From positions 12,561-76,560 of the forward strand of contig CANLMQ010000028.1 in the NCBI GenBank assembly GCA_947492175.1: a DNA stretch of 64,000 nt, given 5' to 3'. Shown here one piece after another: positions 26,919-36,387 of this stretch. The notes beneath the pieces were generated by a model. That model was not told the origin of the DNA and ran no database searches. It saw nothing but the letters and a program-made list of their open reading frames with translations. The translations under genes were made by a program, and so were the position numbers. Origin of the DNA: an uncultured Draconibacterium sp. (GTDB lineage: Bacteria > Bacteroidota > Bacteroidia > Bacteroidales > Prolixibacteraceae). Numbering within the stretch: the first letter of the stretch is position 1; each line of letters opens with the position of its first letter.

Positions 26919-27290
26919 ATTATATTCTTGTCAGTTCATAATATGATAATCAGATTATGATATGCTAAAACAGAATTATCTCCAAACTAAATAGAACATA
27001 AATCTTTATTTTTGTTACTACGACTACATATTTTTTGTCATCTATTGCAAATATTTTATCCCTGCATGTTAAATAATTGTTAACACAAAAACACAACACA
27101 CGGACAAACACCCTCAATAACAGCCTACTATGCAAGCTATATATATTAAGTCTAAATAAAATACGCGATATCAAGTATTGTCAATGATTGCTAATAGTTG
27201 TAAATTGCATTCATCCTAGTGTACTAGGGCTCTGGTTTTATCACAACTTAATTGGGTACCACCGGCTATTGAGCCGGTGGTTTTGTTTTA
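26919..27290 (+). other. Intergenic region ending in a strong terminator; possible small RNA
   Basis: No credible ORF is seen between msrB and the convergent DUF134 gene. The plus-strand terminator at 27258-27290 lies 340 bp beyond the msrB stop, so it ends either a long 3'-UTR or an independent transcript. The segment 27190-27257 (around CTAGTGTACTAGGGCTCTGG) also contains CTAGTGTACTAG, a near-palindrome. A small RNA is a guess. Confidence 0.35.
27258..27290 (+). terminator. Rho-independent terminator
   Basis: ACCACCGGCT (27258-27267) and AGCCGGTGGT (27272-27281) form a perfect 10-bp stem with an ATTG loop, followed by TTTGTTTTA. Confidence 0.88.
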
Positions 27291-27704
27291 TTCAGTTGTA
27301 TAATAATCGTTTAAAGAAATCAAATCGTCCGACTGACAAACTGCACATTTTATATTCTCCTCAGAATAATCGCTAAAACTGGCATTACAATCGTTGCATT
27401 TGTACCAGTTTTTATCGAAATAGATATCACCTCCCCGGAATATTAAATCACGCCCTTCAACAAAAGCAGTTGCTACTTTATTTCTGGCCTCTTCGTATAT
27501 ACGGGTAAGTGTAGGACGCGAAACATCCATAAAGACAGCAGCTTCCTCTTGTGTCAGGTTTTGATAATCGAGCAAACGAATTGCTTCATATTCTTCTAAA
27601 TGAAGTATCACTTCGTTTGATTTTCGACCACGAACACCATATACTGACATTCCTTTAATTACTGGAGGCACCTGAATTCTTCTGTTTCTTTTTCTTCTAG
27701 GCAT
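27288..27704 (-). CDS. DUF134 family DNA-binding protein
   Basis: From the ATG at 27704 the 138-residue protein opens MPRRKRNRRIQVPP. It has a sigma-70 region-4-like helix-turn-helix (EAIRLLDYQNLTQEEAA, then VSRPTLTRIYEEAR) and a C-terminal zinc-ribbon-like C-x2-C...C-x2-C (KCNDCNASF, KCAVCQSDD). DUF134 proteins are small putative regulators, often near Fe-S or metal-related genes. The longer start at 27743 would overlap aroC. The gap to aroC is 1 bp, so the two are probably co-transcribed. Confidence 0.85.
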   Translation of the reverse strand: MPRRKRNRRIQVPPVIKGMSVYGVRGRKSNEVILHLEEYEAIRLLDYQNLTQEEAAVFMDVSRPTLTRIYEEARNKVATAFVEGRDLIFRGGDIYFDKNWYKCNDCNASFSDYSEENIKCAVCQSDDLISLNDYYTTE

Positions 27705-27705
27705 A

Positions 27706-28779
27706 TCAAATTGTGTTAAGTTTATTTTGTAAATAATGGTCAATCAAAACTAAAGCAGCCATTGCTTCAACAATTGGAACCGCTCTGGGCAGTACACATG
27801 GATCGTGTCTGCCTTTTGGATTTATTCTAATATTATTTTCGTTTTTATCGATTGTACTCTGTTCTTTTAACAAGGTTGCAATAGGCTTAAAGGCTACATT
27901 AAAATAAATATCCTCGCCATTTGATATTCCACCTTGTATTCCACCAGAATTATTGGTGCTTGTATGAACTCCATTTTCTGTTTTTACAAATACATCGTTG
28001 TGTTCCGAACCACTTAACTTTGTCCCTTCAAATCCGGAACCATACTCAAATCCTTTTACTGCATTAATTCCCAACATTGCAAAACCAAGATCGGCATGTA
28101 GTTTATTAAACACGGGTTCTCCCCAACCTGCAGGAACTCCTTTTACAATACCTGTAATCACACCTCCAACCGTGTCGTGCTCTCTTCCCGCTTTTTCAAT
28201 ACGGGCAATCATTTCTTCTGCTATTTCCGAATCAGGACAACGTACAATGTTATCTTCTGTTTTGGACAAATCCAGTTCACGGTAACTTTTATCAACTTTA
28301 ATATCGCCAACCTGCGACACGTAGGCCTGAACAGAAACGCCCACCTGAGCAAGTATTTGTTTTGCTATTGCGCCTGCTACGACACGTGCTATAGTTTCGC
28401 GTGCCGAAGAACGGCCACCACCACGATGATCACGTGTTCCATATTTTTTCACATATGTATAATCGGCATGCGAAGGACGAAACACATCTTTCAGGTCATT
28501 GTAATCGTTTGAGTGTTGATTTTTATTCCAAATTGCAAATGCAATTGGTGTTCCCTGCGTTTTACCTTCAAAAACACCAGAAAGAAATTCTACCTGATCG
28601 GGCTCCATCCGTTGAGTAGTAATTTTTGATTGTCCTGGTTTTCTTCTTGTCAGGTCTTTCTGGATAAGTTCAATGTCTAATTCCAAACCTGCGGGACAAC
28701 CATCGATAATTCCTCCAATTCCACGACCATGTGATTCGCCAAAAGAGGTTAGGCGAAATATCTTTCCAAAAGTATTCAT
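27706..28779 (-). CDS. aroC: Chorismate synthase
   Basis: The 357-residue protein begins MNTFGKIFRLTSFGESHG, the first chorismate synthase signature. The others, GRSSARET and RHDPCVLPRAVPIVEAM, are also present. It converts 5-enolpyruvylshikimate-3-phosphate to chorismate with reduced FMN, the last common step of aromatic amino-acid synthesis. Length and motifs are normal. No other aro gene is in the window. Confidence 0.97.
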   Translation of the reverse strand: MNTFGKIFRLTSFGESHGRGIGGIIDGCPAGLELDIELIQKDLTRRKPGQSKITTQRMEPDQVEFLSGVFEGKTQGTPIAFAIWNKNQHSNDYNDLKDVFRPSHADYTYVKKYGTRDHRGGGRSSARETIARVVAGAIAKQILAQVGVSVQAYVSQVGDIKVDKSYRELDLSKTEDNIVRCPDSEIAEEMIARIEKAGREHDTVGGVITGIVKGVPAGWGEPVFNKLHADLGFAMLGINAVKGFEYGSGFEGTKLSGSEHNDVFVKTENGVHTSTNNSGGIQGGISNGEDIYFNVAFKPIATLLKEQSTIDKNENNIRINPKGRHDPCVLPRAVPIVEAMAALVLIDHYLQNKLNTI

Positions 28780-28790
28780 ATATAAAAATC

Positions 28791-28827
28791 AAAAAACCCC
28801 GTTTCCAATTGATGAGAAAACAGGGTT
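28791..28827 (-). terminator. Terminator of the FKBP gene
   Basis: On the minus strand, AACCCTGTTTTC pairs imperfectly with GGAAACGGGGTT around a 9-nt loop, followed by TTTTTT. It lies about 35 bp after the FKBP stop codon. Confidence 0.75.
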
Positions 28828-28861
28828 AAAGTAATTAAATTGAACTTATTATCAAAATTTA

Positions 28862-29443
28862 TTAGCAGCCGCAGCCACAACCGCCACCGCTTTCTGTATT
28901 ACATGAATCAGCACCATCGCCGCAACCACCACTACCGCAGCCGCAACCTCCTGCACCACCTGAAAGTATTTGCGCTACTTCTTCATCTGAAGCCTCACGA
29001 ACTTCCACTACTTTACCCGAGAAGAATAAATCTTCACCAGCCAAAGGGTGGTTAAAATCCATTTTTACAACTTCGTCACCAATTTCCAACACCAAGCCAT
29101 TCATACGTTGTCCGTTACTGCTCATCATCGGAACCGTATTTCCAACTTTAATCAATTCGTCATCGATTTTACCATCGACTAAAAAAACACTTTTGGGAAG
29201 CTCAACAATTGCTTCGTTGTTTACTTCTCCGTAAGCATCGTTTTTGGCTAATTTGATCTGAAAATCTTCATCTTGTTTTAATCCTTCCAATTCAGACTCA
29301 AATTTAGGCAGCATCATACCTGCACCGTATAAAAACTCCAACGGGCGCTCAATGGTTGCCTGCTCTATCATTTCTCCGTTTTGGTCATCAACGTATAAAT
29401 CATACGTCAATTTCACCATTTTATATTTTCCTATTTCTAACAT
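28862..29443 (-). CDS. FKBP-type peptidyl-prolyl isomerase, SlyD-like with Cys-rich tail
   Basis: The FKBP domain (about 8-65 and 125-150) is interrupted by an insert-in-flap chaperone domain, as in SlyD; LTYDLYVDDQNGEMIE and PLEFLYGAGMMLPKFE are typical. The last 32 residues are almost only Gly and Cys, with seven cysteines (ending GGGCGCGC), resembling the metal-binding tail of SlyD but without its histidines. It would assist protein folding in the cytosol and may bind nickel, zinc or copper through the tail. It appears monocistronic with its own terminator. Confidence 0.9.
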   Translation of the reverse strand: MLEIGKYKMVKLTYDLYVDDQNGEMIEQATIERPLEFLYGAGMMLPKFESELEGLKQDEDFQIKLAKNDAYGEVNNEAIVELPKSVFLVDGKIDDELIKVGNTVPMMSSNGQRMNGLVLEIGDEVVKMDFNHPLAGEDLFFSGKVVEVREASDEEVAQILSGGAGGCGCGSGGCGDGADSCNTESGGGCGCGC

Positions 29444-29562
29444 ACTGCTTTATTTCTTATTAGACTACAATTATAAACGCTTTTAAGAAACCAACAAAAT
29501 ACTTCGATATCTTTTTCCTAATATTAACATTAACTTTTTAAAAAGGGTTTAACCCAGATCGT

Positions 29563-30381
29563 TTATTTTTTGTTTTTAAAAACAACCTCTGGTCTTTTAA
29601 TGGCCCGCATTACCAAGAATGCTCCTCCCAAAACAAACGGAATACTTAGCCATTGCCCCATATTTAATAGCATTCCCGCTTCAAATGTTTCCTGGTCTTC
29701 TTTAATAAACTCAATAAAGAACCGCGCGGTAAAAATGAGAATAAAAAAGGCTCCCAATAATAATCCTGGTCTGTTTTTGGCACTGGTCCGCCAATACAGA
29801 TAGGATAAAATACCAAACGAGATAAGATAGGCCAAAGCCTCATAAATTTGTGTTGGATGCTTTGCTACAATTTCTCCGTTTCGCTCAAAAATAAACCCCC
29901 AGGGCAAAGTAGTCTCAATTCCGTATATTTCAGAATTCATAAGGTTACCCGTGCGAATAAAGGCAGCAACCAAAGCTGTTGGAACCACAATTCTGTCGAG
30001 AGTCCAAAGCATAGTACGTTTTGTAACTACTTTCGAGTGTATAAACATTGCTATTAAAATACCAATTGCACCACCATGACTGGCCAATCCTCCATGCCAA
30101 ACCTTGAAAATTTCGGAAGGATTTTGTGAGTAATAATCCCAGCCATAAAAGAAAACATGTCCCAAACGTGCGCCCAAAACCGTTGCAATAATCAAATAAA
30201 AGAAAAGGCTGTCTATCCATTTAGGGTTCACATTTTCCGATTTCAACATGTATTCGCCGATGTAATATCCAATTAAAAAACCAGATGCGAACAGTAAACC
30301 ATACCATCTGATCGACAGAACACCTAAGCTAAAAATTTCAGGATCTACATTCCAATGAATAAAACTAAGTAAATTCAGCAT
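29563..30381 (-). CDS. lgt: Prolipoprotein diacylglyceryl transferase
   Basis: The 272-residue membrane protein has seven predicted helices. Lgt motifs are visible: SIRWYGLLFASGF, GARLGHVFFY (with the essential Arg) and HGGLASHGGAIG, then FIRTGNLMNSEI near residue 140. It transfers diacylglycerol from phosphatidylglycerol to the lipobox Cys of prelipoproteins, several of which are encoded in this window. It follows secA on the same strand with a 19-bp gap, so a secA-lgt operon of export functions is likely. Confidence 0.97.
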   Translation of the reverse strand: MLNLLSFIHWNVDPEIFSLGVLSIRWYGLLFASGFLIGYYIGEYMLKSENVNPKWIDSLFFYLIIATVLGARLGHVFFYGWDYYSQNPSEIFKVWHGGLASHGGAIGILIAMFIHSKVVTKRTMLWTLDRIVVPTALVAAFIRTGNLMNSEIYGIETTLPWGFIFERNGEIVAKHPTQIYEALAYLISFGILSYLYWRTSAKNRPGLLLGAFFILIFTARFFIEFIKEDQETFEAGMLLNMGQWLSIPFVLGGAFLVMRAIKRPEVVFKNKK

Positions 30382-30400
30382 ACTTGTTATTCTTAATTAA

Positions 30401-33400
30401 TTATGCACCACTTCTTCCGTGGCATTGTTTGTATTTTTTACCGCTTCCACACGGACAAGGCTCGTTTCGGCCAACCTGTTTTTCTACTGTAACCGGCTGT
30501 GGTTTTGAACGTTCCTGCGTTTGCGAGTTTGCACCTTCCATTGCATTTTGAGCACCCGGTAATTCAGACTTTTGTGTTTTATACCGGCTCATATCCATCT
30601 TTCTGCGGGCTTCGGCTTCACGCACCTGATCAGGACTCTGAATTGGTATCTGGCCTTTCATAAGGGTAGAAACCACATCCTTATTCACCTTGTCAACTAA
30701 AACTTTGAACAGGTTAAACGATTCGAATTTATAAATCAACAACGGATCTTTTTGCTCGTACGTGGCATTCTGAACCGATTGTTTCAGGTCGTCCATCTCA
30801 CGCAATTGTTCTTTCCAACCTTCATCAATGGTATTCAGTACAATCTGTTTTTGGTACGATTTAACCAACTCTTTTCCTTTGTTTTCGTATGCTTTTTCAA
30901 GGTTACATACAATCTGAAATACTCGTTTCCCATCGGTAATCGGAACTACGATATTTTTGTAAACCTCTTTTTTGGTTTCGTATACATTCTTAATTACAGG
31001 ATAAGCTTGTTTTGAAATAGCTTCAACTTTCCGGTTATACCCGGTAATCATTTTTTCATAAAGACGTTCTGTTACTTCATTCGAACTTAGTTTTTTGAAG
31101 TCTTCTGCATTAACAGGCGATTCCATTGAAAGTAAACGCATCAGCTCCATATTGAAATCGTCAAACATATCGGAGCCGTGATATTCGTTTACCAACTCTT
31201 CAACCGAATCATACATCATATTCAGCACATCAACTTCCAAACGCTCTCCGAACAGAGCATGCCTGCGCTTTTTATAAATCACTTCGCGTTGCGAGTTCAT
31301 TACATCATCGTACTCGAGCAAACGCTTACGAATACCAAAGTTATTTTCTTCTACTTTTTTCTGTGCACGTTCAATTGATTTTGAAATCATGGAGTGCTGA
31401 ATCACCTCTCCTTCTTCCAGACCAAGTCTGTCCATAACTCCTGAAATACGATCTGAACCAAACAAACGCATCAAGTCGTCTTCCAACGAAACATAGAACT
31501 GCGAAGAACCCGGATCTCCTTGTCGCCCTGCGCGACCTCGCAGCTGTCTGTCAACACGTCTGGAGTCGTGACGTTCGGTACCAATAATTGCCAAACCACC
31601 GGCAGCTTTTACTTCATCGGTAAGTTTAATATCGGTACCACGACCAGCCATATTGGTTGCAATTGTTACCGTACCTGCCCTACCCGCTTCAGCAACAATA
31701 TCTGCTTCGCGTGCATGCAGTTTTGCGTTAAGAACATTGTGTTTTATGCCTTTAATTTTTAGCATCCGGCTAAGAAGTTCCGAAATTTCAACTGAAGTTG
31801 TACCCACCAAAACCGGTCGTCCGGCATTATGAAGTTTTACAATCTCATCGCTTACTGCATTGTATTTTTCACGTTTTGTTTTATAAACCAAATCCTGTCT
31901 GTCGTCTCTGACTATCGGACGGTTGGTTGGGATTACAACAACCTCTAATTTGTAAATGTCCCACAATTCACCTGCTTCTGTTTCCGCAGTACCAGTCATA
32001 CCGGCAAGTTTGTGGTACATTCTAAAATAATTTTGCAGTGTAATGGTTGCAAATGTTTGTGTTGCAGCTTCAACCTTCACATTCTCTTTGGCCTCAATTG
32101 CCTGGTGTAAACCATCGGAATAACGACGGCCTTCCATGATACGACCAGTTTGCTCATCCACAATTTTAACTTTATTGTCGATAACCACATATTCCACATC
32201 TTTCTCGAACATGGTATATGCTTTAAACAGCTGGTTTATGGTATGAACCCGTTCCGATTTTACCGAATACTCCTGCAACAAACGGTCTTTTTCGTCCTGA
32301 AGTTTGTCCGGGGTAAGACCTGAGTTTTCCAACTCCGCAATTTTACTTCCCATATCAGGCAATACAAAGAATTCAGCATCTTCAAATCCTTTGGATATCA
32401 AATCAATTCCCTTATCTGTTAATTCAACCGAATTTTGTTTTTCGTCGATTATAAAGTATAACGGATCAGTAACAATATGCATATTTTTGCTATTCTCCTG
32501 CATGTAGAGATTCTCCGTTTTCTGGAGAATAGCCCTCATTCCCTCTTCACTGAGAAATTTTATAATTGATTTATTTTTGGGCAACCCTTTGTGAGCGCGA
32601 AGCAACAGCAAACCACCTTCTTTTTTCTCGTCTGCAGTTGCATCAGGTTTTGAAAGAAGTTTTTTGGCATCGATAAATATTTTATTTACCATTTCGCGCT
32701 GAACCCTGTAAAGTTTTTCTACGTAACCTTTCAGCTCTTCAAACTGTTGGTTTTCGCCTTTTGGTACCGGCCCCGAAATAATAAGAGGCGTACGTGCATC
32801 ATCAACCAATACCGAGTCAACTTCATCGACAATTGCATAGTGATGTTTGCGTTGTACCAGATCTTCAGGATTAATTGACATATTGTCACGTAAATAATCA
32901 AACCCAAATTCGTTATTTGTACCGAATGTAATATCCGAGTTATAAGCTTTTCGTCTGGCTTCGGAGTTAGGTTGGTGCTTATCGATACAATCTACTGAAA
33001 GTCCGTGAAACTCGTACATGGGCCCCATCCACTCGGCATCACGTTTCGACAGATAATCGTTTACGGTTACCACGTGTACTCCCCGGCGTGTTAATGCATT
33101 AAGGAAAACCGGTAAAGTAGCCACCAGAGTTTTACCTTCCCCGGTTGCCATCTCTGCAATATTTCCCTGATGCAGAACGATACCACCAATCAATTGAACA
33201 TCGTAATGAACCATATTCCAAGTTACCTCATTTCCTCCGGCAAGCCATGTGTTGTTCCAGATAGCTTTGTCTCCTTTAATAGCAATACTGCTACGCGTTG
33301 TCGACAGATCACGGTCGAAGTCACTGGCAGTTACTTCAATCTGTTTATTCTCAGCAAACCTTTTGGCAGTATCTTTTACAATGGCAAAAGCTGCTGGTAG

Positions 33401-33721
33401 TATTTCATTTAAAACCTCTTCCAGCTTCTCGTCGATCCTTTCCTCGAGTTTATCAATCTGCTCGTAAAATTTTTCACTGTCCTGAATATCGGCTTCTTCT
33501 GCCTTTATTTTTAAGGCAGCAATTTCATCCTCTTCAGGTCTGATGCGGTCATCAATAATTTTTTTAAGTTTCGCAGATTCTTCGCGTAATCCATCGTTTG
33601 AAAGCTGAATAATCCGATCATATTCCAACTTAATTTTTTCAACAATGGGACTAACTTCTTTAATATCTCGTTCTGATTTGTTTCCTAGAATCTTCCCAAG
33701 TAGTTTGCTAACAAAAGCCAT
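30401..33721 (-). CDS. secA: Preprotein translocase ATPase SecA
   Basis: The 1106-residue motor has Walker A MATGEGKTLVATLP, the Walker B-type DEVD (IVDEVDSVLVDDARTP), VGTTSVEISE and the helicase motif GRAGRQGDPG. A C-terminal SEC-C zinc motif (CPCGSGKKYKQCHG) binds SecB or ribosomes. It is about 200 residues longer than E. coli SecA, with extra segments in the N-terminal nucleotide-binding half, as usual in Bacteroidota. It drives Sec-dependent export. The promoter candidate is at 33760-33793. Confidence 0.98.
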   Translation of the reverse strand: MAFVSKLLGKILGNKSERDIKEVSPIVEKIKLEYDRIIQLSNDGLREESAKLKKIIDDRIRPEEDEIAALKIKAEEADIQDSEKFYEQIDKLEERIDEKLEEVLNEILPAAFAIVKDTAKRFAENKQIEVTASDFDRDLSTTRSSIAIKGDKAIWNNTWLAGGNEVTWNMVHYDVQLIGGIVLHQGNIAEMATGEGKTLVATLPVFLNALTRRGVHVVTVNDYLSKRDAEWMGPMYEFHGLSVDCIDKHQPNSEARRKAYNSDITFGTNNEFGFDYLRDNMSINPEDLVQRKHHYAIVDEVDSVLVDDARTPLIISGPVPKGENQQFEELKGYVEKLYRVQREMVNKIFIDAKKLLSKPDATADEKKEGGLLLLRAHKGLPKNKSIIKFLSEEGMRAILQKTENLYMQENSKNMHIVTDPLYFIIDEKQNSVELTDKGIDLISKGFEDAEFFVLPDMGSKIAELENSGLTPDKLQDEKDRLLQEYSVKSERVHTINQLFKAYTMFEKDVEYVVIDNKVKIVDEQTGRIMEGRRYSDGLHQAIEAKENVKVEAATQTFATITLQNYFRMYHKLAGMTGTAETEAGELWDIYKLEVVVIPTNRPIVRDDRQDLVYKTKREKYNAVSDEIVKLHNAGRPVLVGTTSVEISELLSRMLKIKGIKHNVLNAKLHAREADIVAEAGRAGTVTIATNMAGRGTDIKLTDEVKAAGGLAIIGTERHDSRRVDRQLRGRAGRQGDPGSSQFYVSLEDDLMRLFGSDRISGVMDRLGLEEGEVIQHSMISKSIERAQKKVEENNFGIRKRLLEYDDVMNSQREVIYKKRRHALFGERLEVDVLNMMYDSVEELVNEYHGSDMFDDFNMELMRLLSMESPVNAEDFKKLSSNEVTERLYEKMITGYNRKVEAISKQAYPVIKNVYETKKEVYKNIVVPITDGKRVFQIVCNLEKAYENKGKELVKSYQKQIVLNTIDEGWKEQLREMDDLKQSVQNATYEQKDPLLIYKFESFNLFKVLVDKVNKDVVSTLMKGQIPIQSPDQVREAEARRKMDMSRYKTQKSELPGAQNAMEGANSQTQERSKPQPVTVEKQVGRNEPCPCGSGKKYKQCHGRSGA

Positions 33722-33759
33722 ATCTTATAATGTATTTAATATAAAACTTATAACCTGCG

Positions 33760-33793
33760 CAAATTTAATTAAATGTACAGGCTAAAAAAACAA
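33760..33793 (-). promoter_or_regulatory. Promoter of secA
   Basis: On the minus strand TTG (33793-33791) and TAAATTTG (33767-33760) match the Bacteroidota -33 and -7 elements with a 23-bp spacer, 38 bp upstream of the secA start codon. Confidence 0.5.
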
Positions 33794-34006
33794 TTGAATT
33801 ATATATTAATAATAATTGTGCCAAATATAAACAGGAATAAAATCAAGACAGATTAACAGATCGGAATAATAATACATGACAATCTCGTCAAATAGTCGAC
33901 ATTTACATTATAATTATTTCATAGTAATTTTTTCAGTAAGAAATCCTGCCAAAATCATTGCGAATATCGAATTAGAAGTTTTTTTTTGCAAAAGATAATT
34001 AGAACA

Positions 34007-35212
34007 ATGGAATCGATAAAAGAAATATATAAAATTGGTCACGGCCCCTCGAGCAGCCATACGATGGGTCCTAAAAAGGCAGCTGAAAAATTTTTAGGAA
34101 AAAACACGGATGCCAAGAGTTTCAGGGTGTATTTATATGGCAGCCTGGCAGCTACCGGGAAAGGTCACTTAACTGATTTTGCCATCGAAAAAACGTTTGC
34201 AGATCGTCAACTGCAAATCATTTGGGAACCCAAAACATTTCTGCCAAAACATCCGAATGCCATGAAATTTGAAGCTTTCGGAGATGATGACAAATTACTT
34301 GACGAATGGATTTGTTATAGCATTGGTGGTGGAGCACTTATCGATGATTTTACAGAATCGGAAACTGTTGAAATATATCCTCACCGTACCATGGCCGACA
34401 TATTGAACTGGTGTAATTTAAACGGCAAACAATTTTGGGAATACGTTGATGAGTTTGAAGACAACGATGTTTGGGAATATTTAGAGCAAGTATGGAAGGT
34501 AATGTATGAGAGTATAAAGCGTGGATTAAAAACCGATGGCGTTTTACCCGGCGGACTTAAATTACCTCGAAAAGCACAAAGTTTCAATACCAAAGGACAT
34601 AATTTTGCCACGCCGTTTAAACGTCGTTCTCAGCTTTTTTCATATGCATTGGCAGTATCAGAAGAAAATGCATCGGGCGGATTAATTGTTGCTGCTCCTA
34701 CTTGTGGTGCCAGCGGAGTGTTGCCCGCGGTGTTAAAATATTTCAAAAAAATACACAAAAGCGAAAAAAGGACAATTCTACGTGCTTTGGCCACTGCAGG
34801 GTTAGTTGGAAATATTGTAAAAACAAACGCATCAATATCGGGTGCAGAAGTTGGATGTCAGGGCGAAGTTGGAACAGCTTGTGCAATGGCATCGGCTGCT
34901 GCAACACAAATGATGGGGGGTACAATTTATCAGATTGAATATTCTGCAGAAATGGGACTGGAACATCATCTGGGTTTAACCTGCGATCCGGTAGCCGGAT
35001 TGGTTCAGATTCCGTGTATCGAACGAAATGCTTTTGCTGCAGAACGAGCGGTTGCACACAATAACTATGCACTTTTAACCGATGGCCGCCACCGTATTAG
35101 TTTCGACGAAGTTGTGGAAACCATGTACAATACAGGCATCGATTTACAAAGCAAATATCGTGAAACATCGGAAGGAGGACTGGCACATTTCGATGCGCTG
35201 CCTAAATGCTAA
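34007..35212 (+). CDS. sdaA: L-serine ammonia-lyase (single-chain, iron-sulfur)
   Basis: From the ATG at 34007 the 401-residue protein opens MESIKEIYKIGHGPSSSHTM, with the SSSHTMGP signature of the beta domain. The alpha domain holds the cluster and active-site motifs APTCGASGVLP, GCQGEVGTACAMA and GLTCDPVAGLVQIPCIERNA, with Cys ligands for a [4Fe-4S] cluster. It deaminates serine to pyruvate and ammonia. Both domains are fused, as in many Bacteroidota. It stands alone between secA and the GH127-like gene. Confidence 0.93.
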   Translation: MESIKEIYKIGHGPSSSHTMGPKKAAEKFLGKNTDAKSFRVYLYGSLAATGKGHLTDFAIEKTFADRQLQIIWEPKTFLPKHPNAMKFEAFGDDDKLLDEWICYSIGGGALIDDFTESETVEIYPHRTMADILNWCNLNGKQFWEYVDEFEDNDVWEYLEQVWKVMYESIKRGLKTDGVLPGGLKLPRKAQSFNTKGHNFATPFKRRSQLFSYALAVSEENASGGLIVAAPTCGASGVLPAVLKYFKKIHKSEKRTILRALATAGLVGNIVKTNASISGAEVGCQGEVGTACAMASAAATQMMGGTIYQIEYSAEMGLEHHLGLTCDPVAGLVQIPCIERNAFAAERAVAHNNYALLTDGRHRISFDEVVETMYNTGIDLQSKYRETSEGGLAHFDALPKC

Positions 35213-35289
35213 CATTTGCTACTAACATCTTTTTCAATAGAAACAACAGAAAAAGGAACAATCTCAATCAGTAATAAAGAACTCTGATT

Positions 35290-36051
35290 TTATAAGGAAT
35301 TTCCGTTTGAAGGCATTTTATCAATCGGAAATTCCACTTCAACCAAATCACCCTCTTTCCATTTTTTAGCAATTAAACAATAACTCCCGGGCGATGTAAA
35401 ATATTTCACTTTTTTTACAGTAACTGTTGTACCTTCCGCCCAACTCGGTATTCTGATATAAAGTTCTATATAACGGCGCTCGGTCATACTAAAATGCATT
35501 TTCACAGTCCCTGATTTTGGATAATTGCATTCCTGGCTAAATTTCACATCGCCACCTAACGAATGTTTGTAGTTTATTTCCAAAGGCCGAAAAAGATTCA
35601 CATAAATATGATCGACACGTTTTGTAAAAACGAAAGGAACAATGTTTGGCTCGAAACGAGTACCGGTTTTTAACAAGACATTTTCCAATTCTTCAACATA
35701 TTCTGTGTTATTTGTAAGCTCCTGCAGTAACCCGGTAATCTCAATCCAATTTTTTAACTCAGCATCATTCCATTTTGTCTGATTCTCTTTTGTAGCAAAC
35801 AAATGCCACTTGGTTTCAAAATTTGCAAGATTAAAACCAGCATCCTTTGAATTATACTGAGAAACAAATTCGTGTAAGCTTTTAAAATTAGAACCGACAG
35901 GAGTTTCTTTAATCTTTACATTTGGCGCAATTCCGGAAACATGTAATTCTTCCATCGGAATTTTTTCTGATACTTTCATCGGAAACCGATTATTTTCAGA
36001 ACATGAAACAAGCACCAGCAGAACTAAATACAGAAAAAACTTAAATTTCAC
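35290..36051 (-). CDS. Lipoprotein resembling the C-terminal part of GH127-type proteins
   Basis: The GTG start (36051) gives a lipoprotein signal with acylated Cys (LLVLVSCSENN). The last 90 residues, with YIELYIRIPSWAEGTTVTV, GSYCLIAKKWKEGDLVEVEFP, resemble the C-terminal beta-domain of GH127/beta-L-arabinofuranosidase-like proteins. The preceding 100 residues (KSLHEFVSQYNSKDAGF, NWIEITGLL) are not recognised. The GH127 catalytic alpha/alpha barrel is missing, so catalysis is doubtful. It could be a truncated remnant or a carbohydrate-binding envelope protein. A leader repeat nearly identical to the one before the GH3 gene (61197-61333) stands directly upstream. Confidence 0.6.
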   Translation of the reverse strand: MKFKFFLYLVLLVLVSCSENNRFPMKVSEKIPMEELHVSGIAPNVKIKETPVGSNFKSLHEFVSQYNSKDAGFNLANFETKWHLFATKENQTKWNDAELKNWIEITGLLQELTNNTEYVEELENVLLKTGTRFEPNIVPFVFTKRVDHIYVNLFRPLEINYKHSLGGDVKFSQECNYPKSGTVKMHFSMTERRYIELYIRIPSWAEGTTVTVKKVKYFTSPGSYCLIAKKWKEGDLVEVEFPIDKMPSNGNSL

Positions 36052-36282
36052 TTAAATATATTTTAATTAATATTTTGTATTACAATCATATATGGCGCAA
36101 CGCAAATTTTGTGCTTCGATACCCGTGGAACTCGCATGAACAAATTATTTATGTCTTTTTATGTTCGCCAAACCATGCTCCTTTCATTCGTTTATATTTC
36201 AAATTTTTCATTGGAAACTTATAGAATTCACATGCATGTTATCGTTCGCTTATGTATGAAGACTTTCTCATGCTCGTTTCAT
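36052..36282 (-). repeat. Dispersed 5'-leader repeat, copy D (two units in tandem)
   Basis: Two units are seen on the minus strand. Unit 1 (36282-36188) begins ATGAAACGAGCATGA (micro-ORF MKRA) and is otherwise diverged. Unit 2 (36187-36052) begins ATGAAAGGAGCATGG (micro-ORF MKGAWFGEHKKT), contains CATGCGAGTTCCA and runs to the GTG start of the lipoprotein gene. Over about 126 bp unit 2 differs from the copy at 61206-61333 at only four positions that I can see (three substitutions and one indel). Confidence 0.75.
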
Positions 36283-36387
36283 TTCACAGCATTGGATTTA
36301 ATTCAGCTATTCTAACATTCAAATTTGGTCTGTGTTCATCATTTTGAAATAAAAAAAGATAAAAAGGAAATTTATTTGGGAATTGAC

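Noticed and set aside
26965..27174. Minus-strand 69-aa ORF after msrB
   Set aside because: Low-complexity hydrophobic translation without family features, in a region without supporting signals.
33170..33543. Plus-strand ORFs inside secA
   Set aside because: Three overlapping antisense frames within a clearly coding SecA region; shadows of codon bias.
36109..36315. Plus-strand ORF of 68 aa
   Set aside because: It lies antisense to the leader repeat, and its sequence reflects repeat composition, not a protein.
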